A stretch of DNA of 64,000 nt from an uncultured Alphaproteobacteria bacterium (lineage in GTDB: Bacteria; Pseudomonadota; Alphaproteobacteria; Caulobacterales; Caulobacteraceae). Numbering within the stretch: the stretch's first letter is position 1; every line of letters starts with the position of its first letter. The notes under the pieces are model-generated. The model did no database searches and was not told the DNA's origin. It saw only the letters and a program-made list of their open reading frames with translations. The DNA is taken from NCBI GenBank assembly GCA_937920085.1, contig CALETE010000081.1, forward strand, positions 167,740-231,739, written 5' to 3'. The position numbers and the translations under genes are program-made. This document shows, in pieces, positions 49,734 to 58,878 of the stretch.

Positions 49734-50440
49734 ATCGGCGGCAGAGATTCGGCGCGGGAAGCATCCAGATAGCGGGCCCCCACGGGCTTAAGGCTGGCGT
49801 CCAAATCGATCACCAGGGGATTACCCGTCGGGATTTCCACTCCGACAATCGCGTCGTCGGCTATGCCGTAGAGCAGCTTGACGATGGCGCGCAAGGAATT
49901 GCCATGGGCGGCCACCAGGACCGTTTCACCGGCCGCGAGCTTAGGTGCAATTTCAGCCTGCCAGTAGGGCTCAACCCGCTCAAGCGTGGTCTTCAAACTT
50001 TCAGTGAGGGGCAGAACAGCCCCCGCATAGCGCCGGTCCTTAGAGAAATCGAACTCGCTGTCCGCCGACATGGGCGGAGGCGGTATGTCATAGGAGCGAC
50101 GCCAGATTTTGACCTGGTCTACGCCATGTTTCGCCGCAGTCTCGGTCTTGTTCAGGCCGGTGAGCCCACCATAGTGACGCTCGTTCAAGCGCCAGTCCTT
50201 GGTCTCTGGGACAAAGACTTGGCCCGCTGCGGTTAGGGCCAGCCAGAGGGTGCGGATGGCCCGGGTGAGGACCGAGGTGAAGGCCCGATCAATCTGCAAT
50301 CCGGCTGCGGCCATCAGTTCTCCACCCTTGCGGGCCTGAGCCTCGCCTTCCGGCGTCAGGTCGACATCCACCCAACCTGTAAACTTGTCTTCCAGGTTCC
50401 AACGGCTTTGGCCATGGCGCAGCAGGATCAGGGTGGGCAC
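49730..50440 (-). CDS. gpmA: 2,3-bisphosphoglycerate-dependent phosphoglycerate mutase
   Basis: A 236-residue glycolytic enzyme that interconverts 3- and 2-phosphoglycerate. The phospho-histidine motif is LILLRHGQSRWNLEDKFTGW; LNERHYGGLTGLNKTE and LVAAHGNSLRAIVKLL hold the other active residues. I start at GTG 50440 (the residues PTLILLRHG follow), because 15 further in-frame codons upstream are not conserved. It stands alone, convergent with the ABC permease. Confidence 0.94.
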   Translation of the reverse strand: MPTLILLRHGQSRWNLEDKFTGWVDVDLTPEGEAQARKGGELMAAAGLQIDRAFTSVLTRAIRTLWLALTAAGQVFVPETKDWRLNERHYGGLTGLNKTETAAKHGVDQVKIWRRSYDIPPPPMSADSEFDFSKDRRYAGAVLPLTESLKTTLERVEPYWQAEIAPKLAAGETVLVAAHGNSLRAIVKLLYGIADDAIVGVEIPTGNPLVIDLDASLKPVGARYLDASRAESLPPI

Positions 50441-50544
50441 GGGGTTGAACTCCTTTTGTCGGCGCCGGGCTAGGGCTGGAGCCACGCGCCGTCAAGAGTG
50501 CGCGGCTGGTCCTTAGGCCCTGCAAGGAGTATATCGGCCCTAAC

Positions 50545-50790
50545 ATGCTGGATCGACTCTTTCTCCCCGCCCTGATCGCCCTGACCATAGCCTTGGTCAG
50601 CCTTGCTATGGTTTGGCCTCAAGGCCTTGGGGACCGATCGCCGGGTCTGTTTGGTCATACGCCCCTGCAACAGACGCCGGCCATGAAGGCGGCTATGACC
50701 AAGGAATCTCTTGAAGCCAATCAACAGGCGGCAAGGGCGAAGCAGGCCTTGATTGATCTCCAGGCGCAAAGATTGGCTCCAACCCAATGA
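50545..50790 (+). CDS. Small single-pass membrane protein upstream of kdsD
   Basis: An 81-residue protein with one N-terminal helix (LFLPALIALTIALVSLAMVW) followed by a polar, Gln/Ala-rich tail (ESLEANQQAARAKQALIDLQ) that may form a coiled coil. Its stop overlaps the kdsD start by 4 bases (ATGA), so the two are translationally coupled. I do not recognise a family. An anchor or regulator linked to Kdo synthesis is conceivable from the coupling only. Confidence 0.7.
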   Translation: MLDRLFLPALIALTIALVSLAMVWPQGLGDRSPGLFGHTPLQQTPAMKAAMTKESLEANQQAARAKQALIDLQAQRLAPTQ

Positions 50791-51752
50791 GTGATTTCGA
50801 CGCCATAGCCGTGGGCCGCCGGGTGTTAACCGCCGAGGCCGACGCCCTTCAGCTGCAATCGCAGTCCCTCGGGGACGCCTTTGTGCAGGCTGTGGACATT
50901 CTGGCTAAGGCCAAGGGTCGCATCATCTGCACGGGCGTTGGAAAGTCTGGCCATGTCGCCCGCAAGATCGCCGCCACCTTTGCATCAACCGGCGCGCCCG
51001 CCCATTTTGTCCATGCCAATGAAGCCAGCCATGGCGATTTGGGCATGATCGGACAAGACGACGTGGTCCTGGCCTTATCAAAGTCTGGCGAGGTGCGGGA
51101 GCTGGCCGATATTCTGGCCTATTCCAAACGTTTTCAGATCCCCGTGATCGCCCTAACCGCCGTAGCAGATAGCGCCCTGGGCCGGGCCGCCGACATTCAG
51201 CTTCTGCTGGCCGAGGCTGCGGAAGCCACCGGCGACGTCAATGCGCCGACCACATCCACGACACTTCAGATCGCCTTAGGTGACGCCCTGGCCGTCGCCC
51301 TCCTGGAAAAGCGTGGTTTCACCGCCAAGGATTTCAAGACCTTCCACCCCGGTGGCAAGCTGGGTGCCATGCTGCGTACGGTGGGCGATTTAATGCACGG
51401 TGCCGCAGAGCTTCCGCTGATTTCCCCCGATGCGCCCATGTCCCAGGCCCTGCTGGTCATGACCGAGAGGCGCTTTGGCATTGTCGGCGTGCAAGGTCAG
51501 GATGGCCGACTTATCGGGGTGATCACCGACGGCGACCTTCGTCGGCATATGGATGGTCTGATGTTGCGCACGGCCGGAGAGGTCATGACGCCGGGCCCAA
51601 ACAAAACGGTCTCACCGCGCCAGTTGGCCTCCGAGGCTCTGGCCATGATGGCCGACCCGCCGCCCAGCGTACATATGCTATTTGTGATAGAGGATGGGCA
51701 ACCTGTGGGCATCCTGCACGTTCATGACCTGCTACGCGCCGGGATCATGTAA
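50787..51752 (+). CDS. kdsD: D-arabinose-5-phosphate isomerase
   Basis: A 321-residue KpsF/GutQ-type enzyme that converts ribulose 5-phosphate to arabinose 5-phosphate, the first step to Kdo for lipopolysaccharide. The SIS sugar-isomerase domain has ICTGVGKSGHVARKIAATFA, HANEASHGDLGMI and ALSKSGEVRELADIL. The C-terminal third is a pair of CBS domains: PLISPDAPMSQALLVM, GVITDGDLRRHMDG and VGILHVHDLLRAGI. The layout is full length. Confidence 0.94.
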   Translation: MSDFDAIAVGRRVLTAEADALQLQSQSLGDAFVQAVDILAKAKGRIICTGVGKSGHVARKIAATFASTGAPAHFVHANEASHGDLGMIGQDDVVLALSKSGEVRELADILAYSKRFQIPVIALTAVADSALGRAADIQLLLAEAAEATGDVNAPTTSTTLQIALGDALAVALLEKRGFTAKDFKTFHPGGKLGAMLRTVGDLMHGAAELPLISPDAPMSQALLVMTERRFGIVGVQGQDGRLIGVITDGDLRRHMDGLMLRTAGEVMTPGPNKTVSPRQLASEALAMMADPPPSVHMLFVIEDGQPVGILHVHDLLRAGIM

Positions 51753-51829
51753 AACTTACATATTTCTGTAACCGGATCGTCCCTAAAGAACAATCGCCCA
51801 AGTTGATTCGGGCCTGACTCGGAGAAACC

Positions 51830-53332
51830 ATGCTTTCCGCCCCCCGCGCCGAACTTGCCGTGCAGACGCCGGACTTTGAGAACTATCCCCTCGTGAAGGC
51901 GACAGGCTTTCGGGAATATGATGCCCGCTGGCTGTTTGGGGCAGAAATCAATCTGCTCGGCGTTGAGGCCCTGGGCCTTGGCCTGGGAACCTATATTCAG
52001 GAACTTGGCCAAAAGCGCATCGTGGTCGGACATGACTTCCGATCCTATTCACTCTCAATCAAGCAGGCCCTAACCATCGGTCTTGTTGCGGCTGGCTGCG
52101 AAGTCCTCGACATCGGCTTGGCCCTGTCGCCAACTGCCTATTTTGCTCAGTTTGACCTGGACGCCCCCTGTGTTGCTATGGTCACTGCCAGCCACAACGA
52201 AAACGGGTGGACCGGGGTGAAGATGGGCGCGCAAAAGCCCCTGACCTTTGGCCCAGACGAAATGGGTCGCCTGAAAGACATCGTGCTCGGCGGCAAGTGG
52301 ACCGTGCGCCCTGGCGGCAGCCTGACCCACATAGAAGGCGTCGCAGAACGCTACATCGCCGACGTGGGTGCAAGGGTTGCGATTAAACGACCGCTGAAGG
52401 TCGTCTGCGCCTGCGGTAACGGCACAGCCGGGGCCTTTGCCCCAGACGCCTTGCGTCGGATGGGTGTGGCCGAGGTCATCGAGATGGATTGCAATCTCGA
52501 CTGGACCTTCCCCCGCTACAATCCCAATCCAGAAGACCACGAAATGCTCCACGAAATGGCCAAGGCCGTGAAGGCGCATGGCGCTGACCTGGCCCTGGGC
52601 TTCGACGGCGACGGCGACCGATGCGGCGTGGTGGACAATACGGGCGAGGAGATCTTCGCTGACAAGATCGGCCTAATGTTGGCCCGCGACCTCTCGGCCC
52701 TGAACAAGGACGCCACCTTCATTGTCGATGTGAAGTCTACCGGCCTGTTCGCCACCGACCCTGTGCTGAAGGCCAATGGTGCCAAGACGGTCTATTGGAA
52801 GACTGGCCATAGCTATATCAAACGCAAGACCGCAGAGATCGGGGCCCTGGCCGGATTTGAAAAGTCGGGCCACTTCTTTTTCAACGCTCCCTTCGGCCGT
52901 GGCTATGACTGTGGCTTGACGGCGGCTGCGGCGGTTCTGGCCATGCTGGACCGCAATCCTGGCAAGACACTTTCAGACCTCAAGGCCGCCCTGCCCGTGG
53001 CCTACACCTCCTTGACCATGTCTCCCCATTGCGCCGACGATCAGAAGTACGGTGTGGTCCAGGGTGTCGTTGAAGAATATGAGGCTCTGGCTAAGGCTGG
53101 CGGGACCATTCTCGGACGTAAAATTTCCGAAGTCATCACGGTCAACGGCGTCCGGGTCGCCCTGGAAGACGGCTCCTGGGTGCTGGTCCGCGCTTCGTCA
53201 AATAAGCCGGAGATCGTCGTGGTGGTCGAGAGCACCCGGTCGGAAGACGATATGCGCGACCTCTTCCACAAGGAAGTAAAGCCGCTCCTTGCCAAGCGGC
53301 CGCAGGTCGGCGCCTACAACCAAGAAATCTAG
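51830..53332 (+). CDS. Phosphomannomutase/phosphoglucomutase
   Basis: A 500-residue alpha-phosphohexomutase of the AlgC/ManB type that moves phosphate between C6 and C1 of mannose or glucose. The phospho-serine is Ser121 in MVTASHNENGWTG, the metal loop is GFDGDGDRCGV and the sugar loop is GFEKSGHFFF. The C-terminal phosphate-binding RASSNKPEIVVVVE is present. It is 26 bases upstream of ugd and probably supplies sugar 1-phosphate for the nucleotide sugars made nearby (galU, ugd). Confidence 0.93.
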   Translation: MLSAPRAELAVQTPDFENYPLVKATGFREYDARWLFGAEINLLGVEALGLGLGTYIQELGQKRIVVGHDFRSYSLSIKQALTIGLVAAGCEVLDIGLALSPTAYFAQFDLDAPCVAMVTASHNENGWTGVKMGAQKPLTFGPDEMGRLKDIVLGGKWTVRPGGSLTHIEGVAERYIADVGARVAIKRPLKVVCACGNGTAGAFAPDALRRMGVAEVIEMDCNLDWTFPRYNPNPEDHEMLHEMAKAVKAHGADLALGFDGDGDRCGVVDNTGEEIFADKIGLMLARDLSALNKDATFIVDVKSTGLFATDPVLKANGAKTVYWKTGHSYIKRKTAEIGALAGFEKSGHFFFNAPFGRGYDCGLTAAAAVLAMLDRNPGKTLSDLKAALPVAYTSLTMSPHCADDQKYGVVQGVVEEYEALAKAGGTILGRKISEVITVNGVRVALEDGSWVLVRASSNKPEIVVVVESTRSEDDMRDLFHKEVKPLLAKRPQVGAYNQEI

Positions 53333-53358
53333 CCAAAGCAGCCAACTGAGAGATTGCT

Positions 53359-54663
53359 ATGCAAGTTGCAATGATAGGCACGGGCTATGTGGGCCTCGTG
53401 AGCGGAGCCTGCTTTGCAGACTTCGGTCATGCCGTGACCTGCATCGATAAGGACGCCTCGAAAATCGAGCGCCTGCAGTCCGGCGGTATTCCGATTTTTG
53501 AGCCCGGGCTGGAAAATCTGGTGGCCCAGAACGTCAAGGCCGGACGGCTACAATTCACCACCGACGGTGCTGAGGCAGTGAAGACTGCCGACGCCGTCTT
53601 CATTGCAGTCGGGACTCCCTCCCGCCGCGGCGATGGCCATGCCGACTTGTCCTACGTCTATGCCGTCGCCGAAGAGGTTGCGGCTCTGCTCGAAGGCTTC
53701 ACGGTGATTGTCACCAAGTCCACCGTTCCTGTTGGCACGGGCGATGAAATCGAGAGGATCATCAGGGCCAAGCGCCCTGACGCTCAGTTTGCCGTGGTCT
53801 CAAATCCCGAATTCCTGCGGGAAGGGGCCGCCATTGAGGACTTTAAGCATCCAGACCGCGTGGTGGTTGGCCTCGACGACGATCGCGCCCGCGCCGCGAT
53901 GATGGAACTCTATCGTCCGCTGTTTTTGAACGAAACGCCGATCCTCTTCACCTCAAGGCGTACCTCGGAACTGATCAAGTATGCGGCAAACGCCTTCCTG
54001 GCCCTGAAAATCACCTTCATCAATGAGATGGCAGACCTCTGTGAAGCGGTCGGTGCCGACGTCCAGCAGGTGGCGAGGGGCATTGGTCTCGACAAGCGGA
54101 TCGGTGGCAAATTCCTAAATGCCGGTCCAGGCTATGGCGGCTCCTGCTTTCCTAAAGACACCCTGGCCCTGGTTCGCACCGCCCGCGATGCAGGAAGCCC
54201 AGCGCGGCTGATCGAAACCACGGTGGAGATCAATGACGCCCGCAAGAAGGCCATGGCAGTCAAGGTTTCAGCGGTGGCGAACGGCGATCTGACCGGCAAG
54301 GTGGTTGGTGTCCTGGGTCTGACTTTCAAACCCAATACGGACGATATGCGCGATGCCCCAGCCCTGGACATCATCCCAGCCCTGCAAGCGGCCGGCGCGG
54401 TCGTTCAGGCCTATGACCCGGAAGGCATGACAGAGGCCAGCCACATGCTCCCTTCCGTTGCCTTCAAGGATGATGCCTACGCCGCCGCCGAGGGCGCCGA
54501 TGTCCTGGTGATCATTACAGAATGGGACCAGTTCCGCGCTCTGGACCTGGATCGAGTCAAGAGCGTCATGCGCGCGCCGACCTTGGTCGACCTGCGTAAC
54601 ATCTACAACCCGGCCGACGTCCGCGGCCGAGGATTCAAATACGCCTCAATCGGCCGGGCTTAA
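53359..54663 (+). CDS. ugd: UDP-glucose 6-dehydrogenase
   Basis: A 434-residue enzyme that oxidises UDP-glucose to UDP-glucuronate using two NAD. The NAD motif is MIGTGYVGLVSGACFADFGH, VTKSTVPVGTGDE follows, the substrate site is VSNPEFLREGAAIEDF, and the catalytic cysteine is Cys263 in GYGGSCFPKDTLAL. GLTFKPNTDDMRDAP is the third domain block. It is co-transcribed with the hexomutase gene. Its stop overlaps a small gene on the other strand by 4 bases. Confidence 0.96.
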   Translation: MQVAMIGTGYVGLVSGACFADFGHAVTCIDKDASKIERLQSGGIPIFEPGLENLVAQNVKAGRLQFTTDGAEAVKTADAVFIAVGTPSRRGDGHADLSYVYAVAEEVAALLEGFTVIVTKSTVPVGTGDEIERIIRAKRPDAQFAVVSNPEFLREGAAIEDFKHPDRVVVGLDDDRARAAMMELYRPLFLNETPILFTSRRTSELIKYAANAFLALKITFINEMADLCEAVGADVQQVARGIGLDKRIGGKFLNAGPGYGGSCFPKDTLALVRTARDAGSPARLIETTVEINDARKKAMAVKVSAVANGDLTGKVVGVLGLTFKPNTDDMRDAPALDIIPALQAAGAVVQAYDPEGMTEASHMLPSVAFKDDAYAAAEGADVLVIITEWDQFRALDLDRVKSVMRAPTLVDLRNIYNPADVRGRGFKYASIGRA

Positions 54664-54812
54664 CCGACGGCGAATATGTGAAGAAGAATATTTCCAACCC
54701 ATAGGGCACCTGCCCAGAACGCTGTCGCCATCAGGGCGACAAAGGCGAGACAGGCGATTGAGCTTGCGCTCTTAGGCTGCTGAGTCCGCAGACCCGCCAT
54801 CTCATGCGTCAT
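54660..54812 (-). CDS. Small membrane protein, 50 residues
   Basis: A short gene starting at ATG 54812 with an excellent ribosome-binding site (GGGAGG, 5 bases away). The protein opens MTHEMAGLRTQQPKS and then has one membrane helix, IACLAFVALMATAFWAGALW, ending VGNILLHIFAVG. Its stop codon overlaps the ugd stop as TTAA, the same arrangement as in six other convergent pairs here, which supports it being real. The function is unknown. Confidence 0.6.
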   Translation of the reverse strand: MTHEMAGLRTQQPKSASSIACLAFVALMATAFWAGALWVGNILLHIFAVG

Positions 54813-54918
54813 ACCAACCTCCCTAAATTCTTTTCATTTCACCCCGGTCGAGCGGGGCGATTTAGAGAAGCTTGCACGAATATTACAGTTTGGAAAGGTA
54901 TCTCCTGCGGTAAGTATG

Positions 54919-55482
54919 TCACGAATTTGTGGAGGGTCCCCCGGCAAGCGCCTTCGCCATCAAGATGTCAGGCAGTCCTGGACCATTGGCGTCTGGGATG
55001 ATCCCGACTGGCTCGAAACCTAGCTTGAGATAGAAGAAATAGGCATGCCCCCTGCCCGTTGGCTTTACCTGCTGAAGCTTTTGCAGAACGCCGGGAAAGA
55101 GGGTTATGCCACCCAGGCTAGTTCCTCCAACCCAATCGTCCGTTCCCAGGTAGAGGGTCAGAAACCCTTTTGCGACGGCGTGATTCTCGAGAGCGCTCAC
55201 CAATGCCTGGCCAATACCCTGTCTCTGATTGACCGGATCCACCACAAGTGGGTGAAGCTCTAAAGCGTGCGAGTAACCGCGAACTGCGCCGACCCACCCT
55301 AGTATGCGGTCTTCGGCAAGCGCAGCCAGCGCAAACCGCTCCTTGCGCTGAAGGAAGGTTGCAACCTGTGCCTCCGCTTCACCCTCGCCCTTATATGACG
55401 GTCCATCGAGGGCGGAGCGCAAAATATCGGCTGCCCCAGCCAGTTGGCCGCTATCGAGATGATCGAAGGCGACAATCTCCAT
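54919..55482 (-). CDS. GNAT acetyltransferase, AAC(6')-like
   Basis: A 187-residue acetyltransferase. The acetyl-CoA motif A is LHPLVVDPVNQRQGIGQALV. The stretch LYLGTDDWVGGTSLGGITLF with AYFFYLKLGFEPVGIIPDAN and GPGLPDILMAKAL resembles aminoglycoside 6'-N-acetyltransferase relatives, although many such proteins act on other amines. It lies 6 bases downstream of glmM on the same strand, suggesting co-transcription. A resistance role is not proven. Confidence 0.8.
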   Translation of the reverse strand: MEIVAFDHLDSGQLAGAADILRSALDGPSYKGEGEAEAQVATFLQRKERFALAALAEDRILGWVGAVRGYSHALELHPLVVDPVNQRQGIGQALVSALENHAVAKGFLTLYLGTDDWVGGTSLGGITLFPGVLQKLQQVKPTGRGHAYFFYLKLGFEPVGIIPDANGPGLPDILMAKALAGGPSTNS

Positions 55483-55488
55483 GGCTGG

Positions 55489-56841
55489 TTAGGCCGCCGC
55501 CTTCTTTACGGCGCTCGAAATCTCTTTGACGACCGAGGCGACAAGCTTTTCGTCATCGGCTTCGACCATGACCCGGATCAAGGGTTCAGTGCCTGAGGCG
55601 CGAACCACAAGGCGACCTGCAGAACCAAGCTTTTCCTGGGCCGCAGCAATTGTCGCCTTCACCTTGTCTGCTTCCAGCGGCTTGCCGGACGAGAAGCGAA
55701 TATTCTCCATCTTCTGAGGCACCGGCTCAAACTGACGGGCCAGGGCACTCATGGGCTTGTCGCCTTCCTTGAGCACCGTCAGCACCTGCAGGGCGGCCAG
55801 CAAGCCGTCACCTGTGGTGGAGAAGTCCGAAAGAATGATGTGGCCCGACTGTTCGCCGCCCACATTAAAGCCGCCTTCGCGCATGCGCTTCATGACCGAG
55901 CGGTCACCAACGGCCGTGCGCTCCAGGGTGAGGCCCCGCGCGGTCATGAACCGCTCAAGGCCAAGATTTGAGTAGACCGTGGCGACAATCCCGCCGCCAT
56001 TCAGCCGGTCCCGCGCAGCCCAGTTTCCAGCGATCAGGGCCATGATCTGATCCCCGTCGACCACCTGGCCGCGCTCATCACAAATCACCAGCCGGTCGGC
56101 GTCGCCGTCCAGGGCGATACCGATGTCGGCGCGATACTCCTTCACCGCCCGGATCATGGCTTCTGGATGGGTGGAGCCGCACTCCTCATTGATATTCATG
56201 CCATTGGGCGAAATGCCGACCGGGATGATCTCGGCCCCCAGTTCGTAAAGAACGGTCGGGGCGACCTTGTAAGCGGCTCCATTGGCACAATCGATCACCA
56301 CACGCAGCCCAGACAGGTTCAGACGTCGTGGGAAGGTCGCCTTGGCGATTTCCACATAACGCGCCTGACTGTCATCCACCCGCGACACACGGCCTAGATC
56401 CGTTGGCTTGGCGAGGCCCTCATGAAGGCTTTGGTCCATCAAGGCCTCGATTTCCAGCTCGCGCTCATCGGACAGCTTATAGCCGCTAGGTCCAAACAGC
56501 TTGATACCGTTGTCGGTAAAGGCGTTGTGAGAGGCAGAGATCATCACGCCCAAGTCAGCACGCAATGATCGAGTCATCATGGCCACCCCTGGGGTCGGCA
56601 TGGGCCCAAGCAGGCGGACATCCATGCCGACACTGGCAAAGCCAGCCACCAGGGCGGGCTCGACCATATAGCCTGACAGCCGCGTATCCTTGCCGATCAC
56701 CACCATGTGTCGGCGATCGTCTTGGGACATGAACAGTTTTCCCGCAGCGAGGCCGACCCGAAGCGCGACTTCGGCCGTCATGGGATGGGTGTTGGCCTGG
56801 CCGCGAATGCCGTCAGTACCGAAATAAGCGCGATTGCTCAT
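55489..56841 (-). CDS. glmM: Phosphoglucosamine mutase
   Basis: A 450-residue mutase that converts glucosamine 6-phosphate to glucosamine 1-phosphate for UDP-GlcNAc. The start is YFGTDGIRGQANTHPMTAEV, the phospho-serine is Ser104 in MISASHNAFTDNG, the metal loop is ALDGDADRLVI, and GGEQSGHIILSD and VRASGTEPLIRVMVE complete the site. Divergent from glmS, the enzyme for the preceding step. The GNAT gene follows in the same transcript. Confidence 0.96.
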   Translation of the reverse strand: MSNRAYFGTDGIRGQANTHPMTAEVALRVGLAAGKLFMSQDDRRHMVVIGKDTRLSGYMVEPALVAGFASVGMDVRLLGPMPTPGVAMMTRSLRADLGVMISASHNAFTDNGIKLFGPSGYKLSDERELEIEALMDQSLHEGLAKPTDLGRVSRVDDSQARYVEIAKATFPRRLNLSGLRVVIDCANGAAYKVAPTVLYELGAEIIPVGISPNGMNINEECGSTHPEAMIRAVKEYRADIGIALDGDADRLVICDERGQVVDGDQIMALIAGNWAARDRLNGGGIVATVYSNLGLERFMTARGLTLERTAVGDRSVMKRMREGGFNVGGEQSGHIILSDFSTTGDGLLAALQVLTVLKEGDKPMSALARQFEPVPQKMENIRFSSGKPLEADKVKATIAAAQEKLGSAGRLVVRASGTEPLIRVMVEADDEKLVASVVKEISSAVKKAAA

Positions 56842-56990
56842 GAGACTTTTAGATCACTCCGCCTTATTGCCGCCACGGGTCGAAACGATCCGAAACGCAG
56901 ATTTAGTCGACGCAGCGTTTGCCAATGTTAAACGCCGCGCAGGGTCTAACCATAGACTGCCTTAGAGATTGCGCAAAAGGACTGCGAAAT

Positions 56991-58808
56991 ATGTGCGGCA
57001 TTATCGGCATTGTCGGAACGTCCCCGGTCCAAGATCGCCTGATTGAGAGCCTCAAGCGGCTGGAATATCGTGGCTATGACTCCGCAGGTATTGCTGGGGT
57101 CGTGGACGGCAAGGTCCAACGTCGCCGCGCCAAGGGTAAGATCGCCGCCTTACAGGCCGTCCTTGCCGACCATCCCTTGAAAGCAACCGTTGGCATAGGC
57201 CACACCCGCTGGGCCACCCATGGTGCCCCGAACGAGGCCAATGCCCACCCGCAGTCCGCCGGTCAGGTCACCCTGGTTCACAATGGCATCATCGAAAACT
57301 TCGCAGAGCTGAAGCGCCACCTGCAGTCCGAGGGGCGCGTCTTCGAAAGCGACACGGACACTGAGGTCATTGCTCAGCTGCTGGACGCAGAACTTAAAGC
57401 GGGTCTGGAGCCACTTGCCGCCCTCAAGGCCACATTGGATCGTCTGACCGGTGCCTTTGCCATTGCCGTACTGATCGAGGGACAGACCAACATGATACTG
57501 GGTGCCCGTCGGGGCAGCCCTCTGGTCGTTGGCTATGGTCAGGGCGAGATGTTCCTGGGCTCAGACGCCCTGGCGGTCGGCCCCTTCACCAACAAAATCG
57601 CCTATCTGGACGAAGGCGACTTTGTTGCCATCGATCACACCTCAGCGAGAATTTTCGACAAGGACGGCAAGGCCGTCGAGCGGCCGCTGAAAATCGTCTC
57701 TGCCTCTGCGGCCTTGGTGGAAAAGGGCAATTATCGCCACTTCATGGAGAAAGAGATCCATGACCAGCCAGACGCCTGCCAGCACACCCTCTCGGCCTAT
57801 CTCAACCCGGTCAGTGGCAAGGCAACAGCCCCCGCTGGCATTGACTTCAGCAAGGTCACGCGGATCCAGATCATCGCCTGTGGTACGGCCTATTATGCTG
57901 GCCTGATCAGCCGCTACCTGTTTGAGTCCCTGGCGCGCCTGCCGGTGGACATCGATGTGGCCTCAGAGTTTCGCTATCGGGAACCACCGGTCAGTCCTGG
58001 GACCCTAGCAATCGTCATTTCGCAGTCGGGGGAAACCGCCGATACCCTGGCTGGCCTTCGCTGGTGCAGGGCCCAGGGTCTAACCACCGCTGCCGTTGTC
58101 AATGTCCATGAAAGCACCATGGCGCGGGAGGCCGACGTCCTCTTCCCCACCCATGCTGGCCCCGAAATCGGCGTTGCCTCCACCAAGGCCTTCACCAGCC
58201 AGGTTGCAGCCCTTTCCGCCCTCGCGGTCGCCGCAGCCTCTGCACGGGGGCATATCGACGCCACCGAGGAGGCCCGTCTGGTCGCGGTTCTCCTGGAATC
58301 TCCGCGGCTCATCGCTCAGTCGATTCAGGTGGAGGACGCGATCAAGGCCCTGGCACCTGATCTCGCAAAGGCCAGGGATGTGCTCTATTTCGGTCGCGGG
58401 GCCATGTCGGCCCTGGCCCTGGAAGGAGCCCTGAAGCTCAAGGAAATCAGCTATATTCATGCCGAAGGATATGCGGCTGGCGAACTAAAACACGGGCCGA
58501 TCGCCCTGATCGACGAGGCGACCCCAGTGATTGTCATCGCGCCCTCGGATCACTTGTTCGAAAAGACCATGTCGAACATGAGCGAGGTCATGGCCCGGGG
58601 CGGTCCGATCATCCTGTTCACGGACGAAAAAGGGGCTCGCCATGCGCCATCTGGCATCAAGCTGATCGTTGTCCCGACCAGCGAGGATCTGGTCGCCCCC
58701 TTGGTCTTCTCTGCCCCTATCCAACTGCTGGCCTATTACGTCGCCGTCCAAAAAGGGGCCGATGTGGATCAGCCCCGGAACCTCGCCAAGTCCGTGACGG
58801 TTGAGTAA
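56991..58808 (+). CDS. glmS: Glutamine-fructose-6-phosphate aminotransferase
   Basis: A 605-residue enzyme that makes glucosamine 6-phosphate. I start at ATG 56991 because the mature enzyme needs the N-terminal Cys in MCGIIGIVG as its glutaminase nucleophile; AAGGA lies 9 bases before it, and the longer in-frame ORF is not plausible. RLEYRGYDSAGIA and HTRWATHGAPNEANAHP complete the amidotransferase. Two SIS domains follow (ISQSGETADTLAGLRW and FGRGAMSALALEGALKLKE). The end DQPRNLAKSVTVE is typical. No glmS ribozyme is seen upstream. Confidence 0.97.
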   Translation: MCGIIGIVGTSPVQDRLIESLKRLEYRGYDSAGIAGVVDGKVQRRRAKGKIAALQAVLADHPLKATVGIGHTRWATHGAPNEANAHPQSAGQVTLVHNGIIENFAELKRHLQSEGRVFESDTDTEVIAQLLDAELKAGLEPLAALKATLDRLTGAFAIAVLIEGQTNMILGARRGSPLVVGYGQGEMFLGSDALAVGPFTNKIAYLDEGDFVAIDHTSARIFDKDGKAVERPLKIVSASAALVEKGNYRHFMEKEIHDQPDACQHTLSAYLNPVSGKATAPAGIDFSKVTRIQIIACGTAYYAGLISRYLFESLARLPVDIDVASEFRYREPPVSPGTLAIVISQSGETADTLAGLRWCRAQGLTTAAVVNVHESTMAREADVLFPTHAGPEIGVASTKAFTSQVAALSALAVAAASARGHIDATEEARLVAVLLESPRLIAQSIQVEDAIKALAPDLAKARDVLYFGRGAMSALALEGALKLKEISYIHAEGYAAGELKHGPIALIDEATPVIVIAPSDHLFEKTMSNMSEVMARGGPIILFTDEKGARHAPSGIKLIVVPTSEDLVAPLVFSAPIQLLAYYVAVQKGADVDQPRNLAKSVTVE

Positions 58809-58878
58809 AAGTCTCTTAAAACCAGTTTCCACGCCTCTGAACCTGCTTTAGTGGAGGCGCGCATCTGGAGTGCTGGAA

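Noticed and set aside
56842..56990. CtrA site or glmS ribozyme between glmM and glmS
   Set aside because: The TTAA-like halves have the wrong spacing, and no glmS-ribozyme core (a Firmicutes feature) is visible.
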